Shown here one piece after another: positions 9,699 through 18,834 of a DNA stretch of 64,000 nucleotides; positions within the stretch are counted from its first letter, which is position 1; the number at the start of each line of letters is the position of its first letter. This DNA comes from an uncultured Fulvivirga sp. GTDB lineage: Bacteria > Bacteroidota > Bacteroidia > Cytophagales > Cyclobacteriaceae. The notes beneath the pieces are model-generated. The model made no database searches. It was not told the DNA's origin and was given only the letters and a program-made list of their open reading frames with translations. A program made the position numbers and the translations under genes. The DNA is taken from contig CANMSE010000004.1 in NCBI GenBank assembly GCA_947500555.1, forward strand, positions 310,001 through 374,000, given 5' to 3'.

Positions 9699-9739
9699 TG
9701 CTGGAATGGTTTTATCATATCAATGAAGTTTAGTCAAAA

Positions 9740-11614
9740 TCACATACTCTCAACAAATTCAGAAAATACTTCTTTGTGGCGTTCTAAATCCATATTTGCC
9801 GATAATGCTACACGAGCAATATAATCTTTATCCCCTTCTTTAGTCGTACCCTGAGTAGAGGTGGCTGGTATGGTCCAGTAACATCCTTTTAACTGGCCAT
9901 AGCTTACACAATACTTACTCTCTTCGGGTATTTCCGTAATCATTAAGTTGATTAATTTAAGATTCAATTTGCGCTTATAAGCTTCCCGTTCTTCGTCTGT
10001 ATCGCCTTTGGTAGGAAGATCCAGCGAAAAAACAGAAGGAGTAAACCCCTTTCCAGCCAGTTCTTCAGAGACAAAGTTAATTTTGGCTTGGGGCAATACC
10101 TTTTTAACAAAATTCACAAACTCGCGAGTGTATTGATATGCCTCTTCAATCCTTTTGTTCATAGAAGGTAATTGATGTGCAAGTATCTCCATTTGAAGAT
10201 CCGTTGCCTCATTATCACAAAGAATAAGATGCTTATTTATTTTTTCCATGAGCGGAGCAGCCTCAAGGTTGGTAACACAGTAGCCCGCTGTACACTTGCC
10301 ACCACTTGGGAATTTTGATCCGCTTACGTATGATATGGCATTGACACATGAGAGTATGTCCTCTGAGCCCAAGAAGCGCACATTAGGACAAAACGTTTGA
10401 TCCACAATAAAAACAGGATCTGTGATGTTATCACCATTACAAGTAGTGCGTTTTTTACAGAGTACAGCTTTTAATTTTTCAAGATTGGGAACCTCTACTC
10501 TTGGGTTGGTAGGTATTTCTACAATGATGTAAGGAACAGCATCTTGCTCAGCCACCTCATCCAAAACAGAGTCAATACTTTGCACCATATCATGTTCACG
10601 ATCCACCAATAAGTCTATGATTTCAACTCTATCGAGGCAGGCGGCTACCCGTCTCGCCTGGTCATTAGTTCCGCCATAGCAATTAGGAGGAACAATGAAT
10701 TTGATATCTTTCTTCGGATGTGCTTCAAGCGCATGGTCAATCAACCCCATCATAATGGCGTATTGAACTGATAATCCACTGGAACCAATTAGAGGCTGGG
10801 TCTTGGTGTTAGTTATCTCTTTAATACATTCCTCAGCTATGTCTTGATCAGTATTCCGATTTTTAATTTTATTATCATTGACACCAGCCTCTGTCATATT
10901 TTGTAAAGTGATGAGGCAATCTTGTGGAGTCATAGCAATGGTCTCCCTTCGTCTTACGTGTTGTATTTCGGAGACATAACTCTTATTTTGACTGCCATTA
11001 ACAATGAGTATACTTCCAAATTTTTCATGAATGCTAATAAAGAAATCAACAGTAGTAGGAAGCTCAAAGGACTCATTTACTTCTTCTTCTGATAAAAAAA
11101 TAGTTGTGCCGACAAAGTCGGTGACCTCTTTGATGCTCTCAACTTGCCTTACCTCAAATTGATAACCATATACTCGCTTTACTAATTCAGCATCAAAAGA
11201 ATCGGGCAGTACACCAGTATGGATGATTTGAGTGTTTCTATTTACAAATAAGTTTTTTCTTAAAACAGCTAGAATTGGAGTCACCTTAGATGAAAAACTA
11301 ACGACACTTTCAGCATCTATATCTAGTAATCGGGCAACAGTCCATTCTAAAATAGAGGATAAAGGATGGCCTAATCGTATATAGTCGTACGCGGTGGGCA
11401 ATTGACTTAATGCTGATTCTTCAGCGTTATGATCTCTAGCCAAACGATCAAATTCTTGCAAGAATTGAGTCTTGGCCAGCTTCTCATTATAGATATCCAG
11501 CCTATGGGTGGTTAGACCCAGCCAATCTGATGGCATGTTATCTAGTACTTGTTTGACGTAGTTTAGCGCTTGAGAGGCTTTCGTAGTTAGAACCTTATTA
11601 TCGGCTGATATCAT
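9740..11614 (-). CDS. Large Cys/Met-metabolism PLP-dependent enzyme (cystathionine gamma-synthase-like)
   Basis: Fold-type I PLP enzyme of the Cys/Met metabolism class. Family motifs: PPNCYGGTNDQARRV (substrate-site Tyr/Gly loop), PYIIVEIPTNPRVEVPNL before the PLP aspartate region, FIVDQTFCPN for the PLP-ring aspartate, and SYVSGSKFPSGGKCTAGY, with the likely Schiff-base lysine at about K434. At 624 residues it is far longer than the usual 380-430: about 200 N-terminal residues precede the recognised core, and the C-terminal part carries insertions. Long forms are known among fungal cystathionine gamma-synthase-like proteins. Start at ATG 11614; one more codon upstream is TTG. With the cystathionine beta-synthase at 1.3 kb, a role in transsulfuration is plausible, but the substrate is unproven. 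Confidence 0.8.
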   Translation of the reverse strand: MISADNKVLTTKASQALNYVKQVLDNMPSDWLGLTTHRLDIYNEKLAKTQFLQEFDRLARDHNAEESALSQLPTAYDYIRLGHPLSSILEWTVARLLDIDAESVVSFSSKVTPILAVLRKNLFVNRNTQIIHTGVLPDSFDAELVKRVYGYQFEVRQVESIKEVTDFVGTTIFLSEEEVNESFELPTTVDFFISIHEKFGSILIVNGSQNKSYVSEIQHVRRRETIAMTPQDCLITLQNMTEAGVNDNKIKNRNTDQDIAEECIKEITNTKTQPLIGSSGLSVQYAIMMGLIDHALEAHPKKDIKFIVPPNCYGGTNDQARRVAACLDRVEIIDLLVDREHDMVQSIDSVLDEVAEQDAVPYIIVEIPTNPRVEVPNLEKLKAVLCKKRTTCNGDNITDPVFIVDQTFCPNVRFLGSEDILSCVNAISYVSGSKFPSGGKCTAGYCVTNLEAAPLMEKINKHLILCDNEATDLQMEILAHQLPSMNKRIEEAYQYTREFVNFVKKVLPQAKINFVSEELAGKGFTPSVFSLDLPTKGDTDEEREAYKRKLNLKLINLMITEIPEESKYCVSYGQLKGCYWTIPATSTQGTTKEGDKDYIARVALSANMDLERHKEVFSEFVESM

Positions 11615-11811
11615 CAATTTTATTAAATTTTATGAGTTTGAAATCCTGAATATCCTGATACTCCAAAGGTAGTATTTTCTGTATTACGAATATTAATTGA
11701 AAGAGTGACAAGAAAGTATATTCAAAGAACTAAAACCTTTCCTATTGTCAGCACAGTGTCAGTAAGAAAGTCTTCGCTTATGTTTGATTAATTTTAAAGC
11801 TACGGTCTTCT

Positions 11812-12612
11812 ATGATTATACCTCACATTAACAGGAAATTTGATGGTTTTCTTAATACTCCATTTCTATGGGAGGGATCAATGGAGGGGTTAGAGATGTT
11901 TAAGAAAGATGATCTTAAAATTGAGAACTATCCAAGTATTGATGCTGATTCACATATTAGGTTAGGTAAATTAATCGAGCAGTTTGTGCTATTTGAATTG
12001 GCTCAAGACGATTCAATCGAGGTATTGAAATCAAATGTTCAAGTCTTTGAGGAAATTGGAGAACTGGATTGCTTACTTACACAGTTAGCCAAAAATATTC
12101 ATTTGGAGATCGTTTATAAATTTTATCTGTATGATCCATCTATTCCTACTGAGTTACATCGTTGGATAGGTCCTAATCGTAATGATAATCTGGTTCATAA
12201 GATTAAGAAATTAAAAGAAAAGCAATTGCCGCTACTATATCATTCCCAGACAGCCCATGCATTGACAGCTTTGAATCTAACATCGGATGATTTTATACAA
12301 CAGCTTTATTTCAAAGCACAGCTATTTGTACCTTTTGAGAAGATTGAATCAGCGTTTCCCTTTGTCAATAATGATTGCATTCAAGGATATTATATTCGTC
12401 CCCAAGATTTAGGTCATTTTAGAGATTATAGTTTTTACATTCCGGCTAAACTCGACTGGTTGGTAGCACCACATTCAGGTGTGACCTGGATGACTTTTGA
12501 AACTTTTAAAGAGCATATTTCTAAAGCGCTAGAGGCTCATCAATCACCACTTTGTTGGATGCAATCACCAGGCGGAAGAATGGAAAAGATGTTTGTGGTG
12601 TGGTGGGAATAG
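11812..12612 (+). CDS. DUF1853-like protein
   Basis: The protein resembles DUF1853: an N-terminal NTPFLWEG segment, then LGKLIEQFVLFEL (a helix with conserved Leu-Gly and Glu), and the strand GELDCLLTQ...IHLEIVYKFYLYDP followed by RWIGPNRNDNLVHKIKKL. The D/E-x-L-x(n)-H-x-E-x-x-x-K-F-Y arrangement resembles a PD-(D/E)xK nuclease-like core, which is why a nucleic-acid role is possible; activity is not established. 266 residues, no signal peptide. It is divergent from the PLP-enzyme gene (198 bases between starts) and convergent with the PadR gene. Monocistronic. Confidence 0.75.
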   Translation: MIIPHINRKFDGFLNTPFLWEGSMEGLEMFKKDDLKIENYPSIDADSHIRLGKLIEQFVLFELAQDDSIEVLKSNVQVFEEIGELDCLLTQLAKNIHLEIVYKFYLYDPSIPTELHRWIGPNRNDNLVHKIKKLKEKQLPLLYHSQTAHALTALNLTSDDFIQQLYFKAQLFVPFEKIESAFPFVNNDCIQGYYIRPQDLGHFRDYSFYIPAKLDWLVAPHSGVTWMTFETFKEHISKALEAHQSPLCWMQSPGGRMEKMFVVWWE

Positions 12613-12697
12613 GCCAGTTCTTGTGATGCAAGCTAAAATATGTAGGTTTTAATACTGATGAATACATTGGGTTTGTAGGTCAGTTCCAACTAATTTA

Positions 12698-13012
12698 TCA
12701 GTTAGGTATACTTTTCCAAAGTTGGTTTCTCATTAGTTGAATATTAGAAGCTACCTGATACCCTTCTGATGTAGCCTGATATAGTCTTTTTCTCTTACCA
12801 CCTCTATTATTGCCTGGTTCGCCCATTTTTGAAGAAAGGAAACCTTTGTTTTCTAGTCTTTTAAGAACAGCAATTATAGCTGGTAGTGTAATACTCTTTT
12901 TAAATTCATTTGTATATTGTCTGGCCACTTCTGCACCATGTATGATCTCATTCTTTAGCACTAAAAGTAAAATCATTTCTTCAAGTAAGCCAATGGTTCC
13001 CTTTTCATTCAT
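12698..13012 (-). CDS. PadR-family transcriptional regulator
   Basis: Small winged-helix repressor (104 residues, typical for the short PadR class). The N-terminal LLEEMILLLVLKNEIIHGAEVARQ is the diagnostic PadR opening helix pair. It is followed by a recognition-helix region SITLPAIIAVLKRLENKGFL and a wing with NRGGKRKRLYQATSEG. The start codon overlaps the end of the upstream permease gene by eight bases (ATGAATGA), so the two are translationally coupled in one operon. The pairing of PadR with this permease type is common in Bacteroidetes. Here PadR lies downstream of the permease. Likely ligand and target are unknown; autoregulation at the TACAAATGTA repeats before the operon is inferred. 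Confidence 0.88.
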   Translation of the reverse strand: MNEKGTIGLLEEMILLLVLKNEIIHGAEVARQYTNEFKKSITLPAIIAVLKRLENKGFLSSKMGEPGNNRGGKRKRLYQATSEGYQVASNIQLMRNQLWKSIPN

Positions 13013-15620
13013 TTCTTAAAACTTTAATAGGGTCAATATGTGATAGTTTATAGGCGCTTTTAAATGTAACCAAAGCAATTATTAGGCAGACGGAAATAAG
13101 AGCTATTCCATAATTTAAATAGTTAATATTAATGTGATAAGCGTATGTCTCTAGCCAATTTTCGATTATTAAGAAGCTAGGAACTATAGATAATATAAAG
13201 CCAATAATTACTATGGACAGGTAACCCATTATATTATTAGTAAATAACTGATACGGTTTAGCACCAAGTGTTTTCTTTATACCAAACTCTTTTTCTCTTC
13301 TTTTGGCGGCAAAACTAGAAACACCAAAAATTCCAAAGCTAGCCAGTAACAAAGCGATAATTGATAACATTTGTATGGCATTTTTGTAAGATTTGTCTTC
13401 CTCATACTGGCTATTCACCACATCTTTAAGGTAATTAATATTAAAAGCCTCCTCAGGTGAAAATTTAGCCCAGGATTTTTTCATACTTTCTATGATTTTC
13501 ACACTAGATTTTGAATCTAAATTTAATGTAATTAATGGTGCATTAGGTGTTAAAATAAAATAGGAAGGTAGCGTTGGAGTATGTAAAGAGCGATAATTGA
13601 AATCTTTGACAACACCAATAACAGTCATATTTACTTGTACTTGCCCACTCCTAAAGAATACTTTTAATTGCATTCCAACAGGATTTTTCAAGCCAAGTTC
13701 TTTAGCTGCGGCCTCATTAATAATTATGGCTGTAGAATCTGAGAGAAACCCGGGAGAAAATTCACGACCTTTAACTATTTCAATGTCTAATGTTTTAAAG
13801 TAGTCATAGCCAATCCATGCGCGACTTGATGAAATCCCCACTTCCTTACCTTGCTCAATAAGTTTATAAGAATTTCCTGCTGGCCATTTCATTGGCAATT
13901 GCCCTGTATTAGTGACGGAATTTACCCCGGCAATTCCAAGCAAATCTGTTTTAAATGATTCATAAGAAGGAGCATCTAGCCCACGTATAATACGTTTCAT
14001 GTACACCACATTGTCCTTTTCAAAACCGGGGTCTAGATTTAAGAGATGGTTTAGCTGTTGATTAAAGTGAAGTGTGGCCACCGTTAAGCCAATAGAAAAG
14101 AAAATCTGAAGTATAATTAAACTTCTCAATAAATTGAATTTACCTCCAAATACTTTCACCCCGTCTTTTAAAGCATTTAAAGCTTTACTTCTAAAAAGAA
14201 TATAAAGGGGGTAGAATGAAGATGTAATTGCAATACATAGAATGGTTGTTCCTTGAATATACAAAGATCCAAGACTAAAAACTGTTGCCATATCTATATG
14301 GATAGGAAGACTGGAGTTTACTGTGCGGTGGAGCAAGACAATAAGAGTAATTGCAATAAAATAGGAGAAAAGTAAAGTGAAAATATTTTCGATAATAACC
14401 TGATATACAACTGCAGATTTTGTTGAGCCTATTATACTTCTCACTGATAATTCTTTTGCTCTACTCGTAATTTTAGCTATGCCAATAATGGTAAAATTGA
14501 TGGCTGTGAATATGAGGATTAATATACCAAGGATATTAATTAAATCAACAAAGTACTTGTTTCCAAGCTCGTCTAACTCCCATTCTGTATCTCCTTGAAA
14601 GTGAATGTCAGATATAGGTTTTAAAGAATATTTTTGGGTAATCTCTCCGAGGTTAGCATATTCATCATATACTCTATTAAGTTTTGATTCTACACTAGAG
14701 ATTGAGGCACTTTCATCTAATTGAAAATAGTATAAAATGAAGTCAGCTTCGTTCCAAACCGTTGTCAGCTCATCTTGATGCCAAAAGCCTGAGCTAAAGT
14801 ATAAATCTCTGTGAATTAAATAGTCGAAATAGAAATGAGTGTTTTTAGGAACATTTTCAGTTACCCCACTCACAATATGCTCTTGTCCGTTAATAAGTAC
14901 TGCTTTTCCTAATCCATTTTCATCCCCAAATAAATTTTTTCGTGTTTCTTCGGTAATTATGAGTGAATTTTTGCCTGAAAGTGCAGTTTTGTCATTTCCT
15001 TCCGTGAGCTCAATTCCGAAGACATTGAAAAATTGGCTATCGCTAACTAAGTAGGTCAGGTTATTTTTTGGTGTACCAGCAGGGTATTGAATATTATGAG
15101 TACTGTGACGTGTGTTTAGAAGTGTTGTATGATTTTTAATTTCAGGGGCATATTCTCTTAAATATTGCTCAAGAACCAATGAACAACCATTCTTCCTTTT
15201 TTCAATGTTAGTGTCATTGATAATACGTTCCAGACGATATGTATTTTCATACTCTGGATGATAGGTGTCATAAGAATATTCGAATTGATAAAAGGACAAG
15301 GTCGCAATAAAGCTAGCTAGACCAACAGCCAAGCTTATAATATGAAAAAAATAGGTAGGTAGTTGTTTTTTGTTTGATCTGAAATAGACCTTTGCGTAGT
15401 TATGAATTACATTAAAAGAGGGGAGAGAAAATAGCTTGGCAGTAAGAAAACGCAATGATGATAGTGTATTTAGAAAAAGAAAAAGATCAGCTTTAAATCT
15501 CCCTTTTTTCGTAACTCTCCAGTTATAATCGTCAATTATATCCCCTTCTAATTCTTCAATCATCTCAATAGGACAGAAATACCTTATGAATTTACTTTGC
15601 CATTTGGGTAAATTGTTCAT
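13005..15620 (-). CDS. FtsX/MacB-type ABC transporter permease with PadR-linked N-terminal prefix
   Basis: Inner-membrane permease of the MacB/FtsX family (871 residues). Residues about 1-70 form the cytoplasmic prefix seen in PadR-linked permeases (WQSKFIRYFCPIEMIEELEGDIIDDYNWR). A membrane helix and a periplasmic MacB-like domain (about 110-370) follow, then three helices, a second periplasmic domain (about 500-690), and a C-terminal FtsX core of three helices containing SSFAAKRREKEFGIKKTLGA. No ATPase subunit is encoded next to it; in this class it is often elsewhere. Start: ATG 15620 is chosen because the longer frame would cross a -7-like element (15644-15651). Probable role is transport or mechanotransmission at the envelope; substrate unknown. 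Confidence 0.87.
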   Translation of the reverse strand: MNNLPKWQSKFIRYFCPIEMIEELEGDIIDDYNWRVTKKGRFKADLFLFLNTLSSLRFLTAKLFSLPSFNVIHNYAKVYFRSNKKQLPTYFFHIISLAVGLASFIATLSFYQFEYSYDTYHPEYENTYRLERIINDTNIEKRKNGCSLVLEQYLREYAPEIKNHTTLLNTRHSTHNIQYPAGTPKNNLTYLVSDSQFFNVFGIELTEGNDKTALSGKNSLIITEETRKNLFGDENGLGKAVLINGQEHIVSGVTENVPKNTHFYFDYLIHRDLYFSSGFWHQDELTTVWNEADFILYYFQLDESASISSVESKLNRVYDEYANLGEITQKYSLKPISDIHFQGDTEWELDELGNKYFVDLINILGILILIFTAINFTIIGIAKITSRAKELSVRSIIGSTKSAVVYQVIIENIFTLLFSYFIAITLIVLLHRTVNSSLPIHIDMATVFSLGSLYIQGTTILCIAITSSFYPLYILFRSKALNALKDGVKVFGGKFNLLRSLIILQIFFSIGLTVATLHFNQQLNHLLNLDPGFEKDNVVYMKRIIRGLDAPSYESFKTDLLGIAGVNSVTNTGQLPMKWPAGNSYKLIEQGKEVGISSSRAWIGYDYFKTLDIEIVKGREFSPGFLSDSTAIIINEAAAKELGLKNPVGMQLKVFFRSGQVQVNMTVIGVVKDFNYRSLHTPTLPSYFILTPNAPLITLNLDSKSSVKIIESMKKSWAKFSPEEAFNINYLKDVVNSQYEEDKSYKNAIQMLSIIALLLASFGIFGVSSFAAKRREKEFGIKKTLGAKPYQLFTNNIMGYLSIVIIGFILSIVPSFLIIENWLETYAYHININYLNYGIALISVCLIIALVTFKSAYKLSHIDPIKVLRNE

Positions 15621-15641
15621 ACTATATTTGAATAATTTCTC

Positions 15642-15680
15642 TACAAATGTAAAGTAAATCAATAACTATACAAATGTATA
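15642..15680 (-). promoter_or_regulatory. Candidate promoter and PadR operator pair for the permease-PadR operon
   Basis: TACAAATGTA occurs twice (15642-15651 and 15669-15678), 27 bases centre to centre. The distal copy is extended to TATAC-AAAT-GTATA, an inverted repeat. On the minus strand the proximal copy contains TACATTTG, a TAnnTTTG -7 element, 24 bases upstream of ATG 15620. A dyad overlapping the promoter of an operon that encodes PadR suits an autoregulatory operator; this is inference. Confidence 0.5.
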
Positions 15681-15997
15681 CTAAATATTTATCGAGAACT
15701 TAGAATTGATAGTTGAAATGTACTTGGTAGATGTATGACAACTTCACTTTCAAGTAGCTGCATATACTGAACTTATTGTCTATAATAGACTTATTTCCTA
15801 GCCATTATTCATTCTTACTCCAACGCACTCAGTACTTACCAAGAATTGCATAAGCTCTTCTATGCGGATAACCTGACCATACGCACTTGAAGCAATTACA
15901 GAATATCTGGCTATTCATCTATACGCTGGTCTGCTCAAATTTTTATAAAAGTATCTTGTCATACCCGTTTTGCTAATAGTCCAGTTGTCCAATGCAG
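15681..15997. other. Intergenic region without a recognisable gene
   Basis: About 317 bases between the permease promoter and the stop of the lipoprotein gene. No tRNA, terminator or intact gene was seen. Forward-frame readings around 15789-15950 are open only in pieces, with a stop at 15888; this is too little to call a pseudogene. Confidence 0.4.
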
Positions 15998-17368
15998 TTA
16001 ATCTGTATTTATTGTATTTCCGTTACTCTCCAAGGTAGCCTTATCAGTTAGCCCCTGCCCGGTAGGAGGAGCTGCCGGTGTTTGCTGTAGATTTAAAGTC
16101 ACTCCCGAAACAGGCGGGGTAATACTGACGAATCTTGCCAACACATAATTTACGGTGGCACTGCTAAAGGCATTTCGGTCTAATGAAATAAAAAAATCAT
16201 TTGTTGAAGTAAAGGCATCAATGTTAAGGCCTGTGAGAAAAGGGTTTGAGGAAACATTGAAATTATCTCCGAAACCTTCAAGACTTTCAAGATTCACACT
16301 TGTGAGTGCATCGTTAGATGATATTATAAGATTATCTACCGAGCTAAGGTTTTCCATATCGATAGATACTAAATCGTCATTGGATGAAATATTTGAGCTA
16401 AAAAAACTTTGAATGTTTGGCAAATCAAAAATTGTGAACCAATTATCTCCCTGCAATAACAAAGTATTAATTTCAGTAACTCCGCTAAGGTCAAAAACTT
16501 CACTAAAAGCAAGGCTGGCACCAATTGCCTCATTTCCAATTACTTCCAATAACATCAATTGCTCCAGCTTGGGAGCCTCAAAAAAGAAATCAAAAATCAG
16601 ATTATCGTTGACATATAAATCTCCCAATTCAACAAGCTCTGGAAACCTAAAATTAAAACCTCCGGTATTATCGCTAATTTCAATCACAAGGACCTCACGC
16701 AATAGAGGCAAGTTTAACTCAAAATCTGTCTGGTTCTCGTTTTGGATTTGAACCCAAAAGGCTTTTTCTAGCATGTTTAATTCAGCATCCAATGAAGTAT
16801 TGTTAGAAAATTCGATGTTTCCAGTCACCTCATTTAAACTATTCATTTTGACCTTCAGTGAGTCTGAACGGTTGTTGTTGAAAGTAATTCTGTCATCAAC
16901 CTTTAACAGATTGGGAAAATCTAACGTTCCTAATGCTCTATTACCGTCAATCTGAACTTCTGCCAGATGTTCCACTTGAGGTAGCATCAGTCGTGTGAGT
17001 TGATTTGTATTTTTAATAATTATTAGTTGGGTATTTGCTCCTACTTCGGCATCTACCTTGGCCTGAGCCTCTTCATTGGTAATATCACCGGTTATGACTA
17101 AAAAGGTTTGCCCTTCATCAGCCAGTGATTCACCATCGCATACGAATGACACATTTTGCACTTCGTCAGAATCTAAGATGCTATTAGAATTGAGATCAAT
17201 TCCGATTTCTATCCGAATACCACCCGTTTTACAGTTTTCTCCTGGTGGTTCATCCAAAGCATTAACCAATGCGGATTGTCCGTCCAATCCATCAATCCCA
17301 TCATCCGAACATGAAAAATGTAAAAAGACAAAAAGCGAAAATGTAATAAGCCTGTATACAGTATTCAT
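15998..17368 (-). CDS. Putative surface lipoprotein with leucine-rich-repeat-like array
   Basis: Signal peptide with a lipobox-like cysteine (MNTVYRLITFSLFVFLHFSC), then DGIDGLDGQ, a short collagen-like GxxG start. A module with ENCKTGGIRIEIGIDLNSN and LDSDEV followed by FVCDGE (about residues 45-85) resembles the Cys-pair DUF7151-like module found in bacterial lipoproteins. From about residue 110 to 430 there is a solenoid of imperfect 22-25 residue repeats built on L-x-x-L-x-I/V-x-x-N, like leucine-rich or receptor-L-domain arrays. No enzymatic motif. The start is ATG 17368; an upstream TTG in frame precedes the signal peptide awkwardly. It stands alone, and the minus-strand accessory segment lies just upstream. 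A surface adhesion or recognition role is inference. Confidence 0.65.
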   Translation of the reverse strand: MNTVYRLITFSLFVFLHFSCSDDGIDGLDGQSALVNALDEPPGENCKTGGIRIEIGIDLNSNSILDSDEVQNVSFVCDGESLADEGQTFLVITGDITNEEAQAKVDAEVGANTQLIIIKNTNQLTRLMLPQVEHLAEVQIDGNRALGTLDFPNLLKVDDRITFNNNRSDSLKVKMNSLNEVTGNIEFSNNTSLDAELNMLEKAFWVQIQNENQTDFELNLPLLREVLVIEISDNTGGFNFRFPELVELGDLYVNDNLIFDFFFEAPKLEQLMLLEVIGNEAIGASLAFSEVFDLSGVTEINTLLLQGDNWFTIFDLPNIQSFFSSNISSNDDLVSIDMENLSSVDNLIISSNDALTSVNLESLEGFGDNFNVSSNPFLTGLNIDAFTSTNDFFISLDRNAFSSATVNYVLARFVSITPPVSGVTLNLQQTPAAPPTGQGLTDKATLESNGNTINTD

Positions 17369-17641
17369 AGTTATGATTTTTGAAGCTTCCAATAAATAAT
17401 GATGAAAATCTTATTTAATCGTTGTCCTGGGTTAAAGGAAAAAGAAAAACAGTATCAAGCAAAAAATAGTAGATAAGTGGCACTTTATCTCGTTAAGGCT
17501 TCAAATTCTGCCCTGAACTTTATAGTAAGGCTAGAGTTCTTTAATGACTTTACCTGAATTTGGCGACTTTCCAATAATGCCCAAACCTTTGTCTTAGGAA
17601 CAACTTGTGCTATTTTTTATATACAATGTTGCCTACAGTTT

Positions 17642-18184
17642 TTATTCCGCATTTTCATAGGCTTCTTTCAGCCATTTTTTCAATTCACTATCAACTTGGT
17701 TGGTTTCCAATAATTTCACTCTATGAGTACACATTGTTCCAAAAGGACCTGAATTTTCAAGTCTATCAGTTGTGGGTTTGTCCTTAAATTTTAATCCTAA
17801 ATCAATTCTTGTTTTGGTCGCGGGTTTAATTAAAACAAATTGTCGCTTACGGATAATGCTGACACTTCCTTTTTTTGGAGTTATTGTAACGTCAGAACCT
17901 AACGTCTTAAGATGTTTAATGAGTTCTTTGTAGATGGGAATTAAATCTTCTTTCCCATTGTACTGAGACGCTACTAGGTCTTCTGAAGCATTATTTTCTC
18001 CTTTCGATAGCGTTACAATGGTATTCGCAAACCCATGAGTAACGTTATGCTCAGTCTTTAAGTACTTGACTCCTTCGGAATGTTTGTCAAAGGATTTTTC
18101 TTTAAGAATTGCTTTCCATTCATCCAATGATTTGCCTGTTTTTTCGGGCATATTGTTAATCATTGTTTGTAGTGCTTTGTCCAT
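17642..18184 (-). CDS. DUF4287/DUF5655 domain protein
   Basis: Two modules. An N-terminal DUF4287-like helix-rich part (about 1-70) opens with MDKALQTMINNMPEKTGKSLDEWKA and contains LKTEHNVTHGFANTIV. A C-terminal DUF5655-like part (about 80-178) contains VTITPKKGSVSIIRKRQFVLIKP. Both are families of unknown function that are often fused and frequent in laterally acquired or cassette DNA. Cytoplasmic, 180 residues. Its start is three bases from the stop of the SRPBCC gene on the same strand, so they form one transcription unit. It is the last gene of the accessory block; structured non-coding DNA follows its stop. Confidence 0.8.
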   Translation of the reverse strand: MDKALQTMINNMPEKTGKSLDEWKAILKEKSFDKHSEGVKYLKTEHNVTHGFANTIVTLSKGENNASEDLVASQYNGKEDLIPIYKELIKHLKTLGSDVTITPKKGSVSIIRKRQFVLIKPATKTRIDLGLKFKDKPTTDRLENSGPFGTMCTHRVKLLETNQVDSELKKWLKEAYENAE

Positions 18185-18187
18185 AAT

Positions 18188-18775
18188 TTAATATTTTACT
18201 GATGGTTCTCCCGTTTCTAAATATGAAATGAGATTAAGATATGACTTTTCATTCCCTTGAATAAAAAATTTCATCAACGACATGTATTCCTCATTTTTTT
18301 TATAGCCTATTCCATAAGAAATTACTTTTGTTTTCGATGTACTTATTTCTTCAAAAAGAATCATATTAAATAAGTCTTTCTCATCTTCTTTCATAAATTC
18401 CGGAAAATTTTTGGTGAGTTCTGCTTGAAGCGTTAGCATTCGTTTTGGGATATAATTTATTATATGCAATGTAATAGTTGATTCATCGCCAATGTTACCA
18501 TCCTTGTTGTAATTGGTTTTTATAACTCCATTTATTTTAAAATCAATATCCGCAATTGAAGTAGCCCAACTTTCGAAGCCTTTTTTGGTTGTGTAGGCAT
18601 TCCAAACGGAATCTAACGCTACATTGACTACAAATGATTGCTTTAGAACCATATTGTTAACGTGTGTAGAATCAACAACCGAAATGACTTTATTTTCTTT
18701 GGGGTCCTTAGGCGTTTGTGCGATTGACAAAAATGGAATGAAAACAACTAAAGTTTGAAATACTATTTTTTTCAT
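18188..18775 (-). CDS. Exported SRPBCC (START/AHSA1-like) domain protein
   Basis: Signal peptide (MKKIVFQTLVVFIPFLSIAQ) followed by a Bet v1-like SRPBCC fold of about 150 residues. The recognisable core is VLKQSFVVNVALDSVWNAYTTKKGFESWATSIADIDFKINGVI, the start of the hydrophobic ligand-binding cup, followed by strands ending ISYGIGYKK. SRPBCC proteins bind hydrophobic ligands, but many are of unknown role. Start ATG 18775 is used; the frame extends eight codons to a TTG. It sits between an AraC regulator and a DUF4287/DUF5655 gene on the same strand. The three likely share a transcript. Confidence 0.75.
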   Translation of the reverse strand: MKKIVFQTLVVFIPFLSIAQTPKDPKENKVISVVDSTHVNNMVLKQSFVVNVALDSVWNAYTTKKGFESWATSIADIDFKINGVIKTNYNKDGNIGDESTITLHIINYIPKRMLTLQAELTKNFPEFMKEDEKDLFNMILFEEISTSKTKVISYGIGYKKNEEYMSLMKFFIQGNEKSYLNLISYLETGEPSVKY

Positions 18776-18834
18776 ATTTATAATATTAGCAAATGACAAA
18801 GTAAAAAGTTTGGCGTTGACCTGATAGTAAAAAA

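Noticed and set aside
15789..15950. Plus-strand reading YFLAIIHSYSNALSTYQEL and, after a one-base shift, a further open piece of about 20 residues, suggesting a frameshifted transposase remnant.
   Set aside because: Only about 33 codons in the first frame, no recognisable motif and no inverted repeats; chance cannot be excluded.
17076..17399. Plus-strand open frame of 107 codons opposite the lipoprotein gene.
   Set aside because: Antisense to a clear signal peptide and repeat protein; composition is that of a reverse complement of a Ser/Asp-rich gene.
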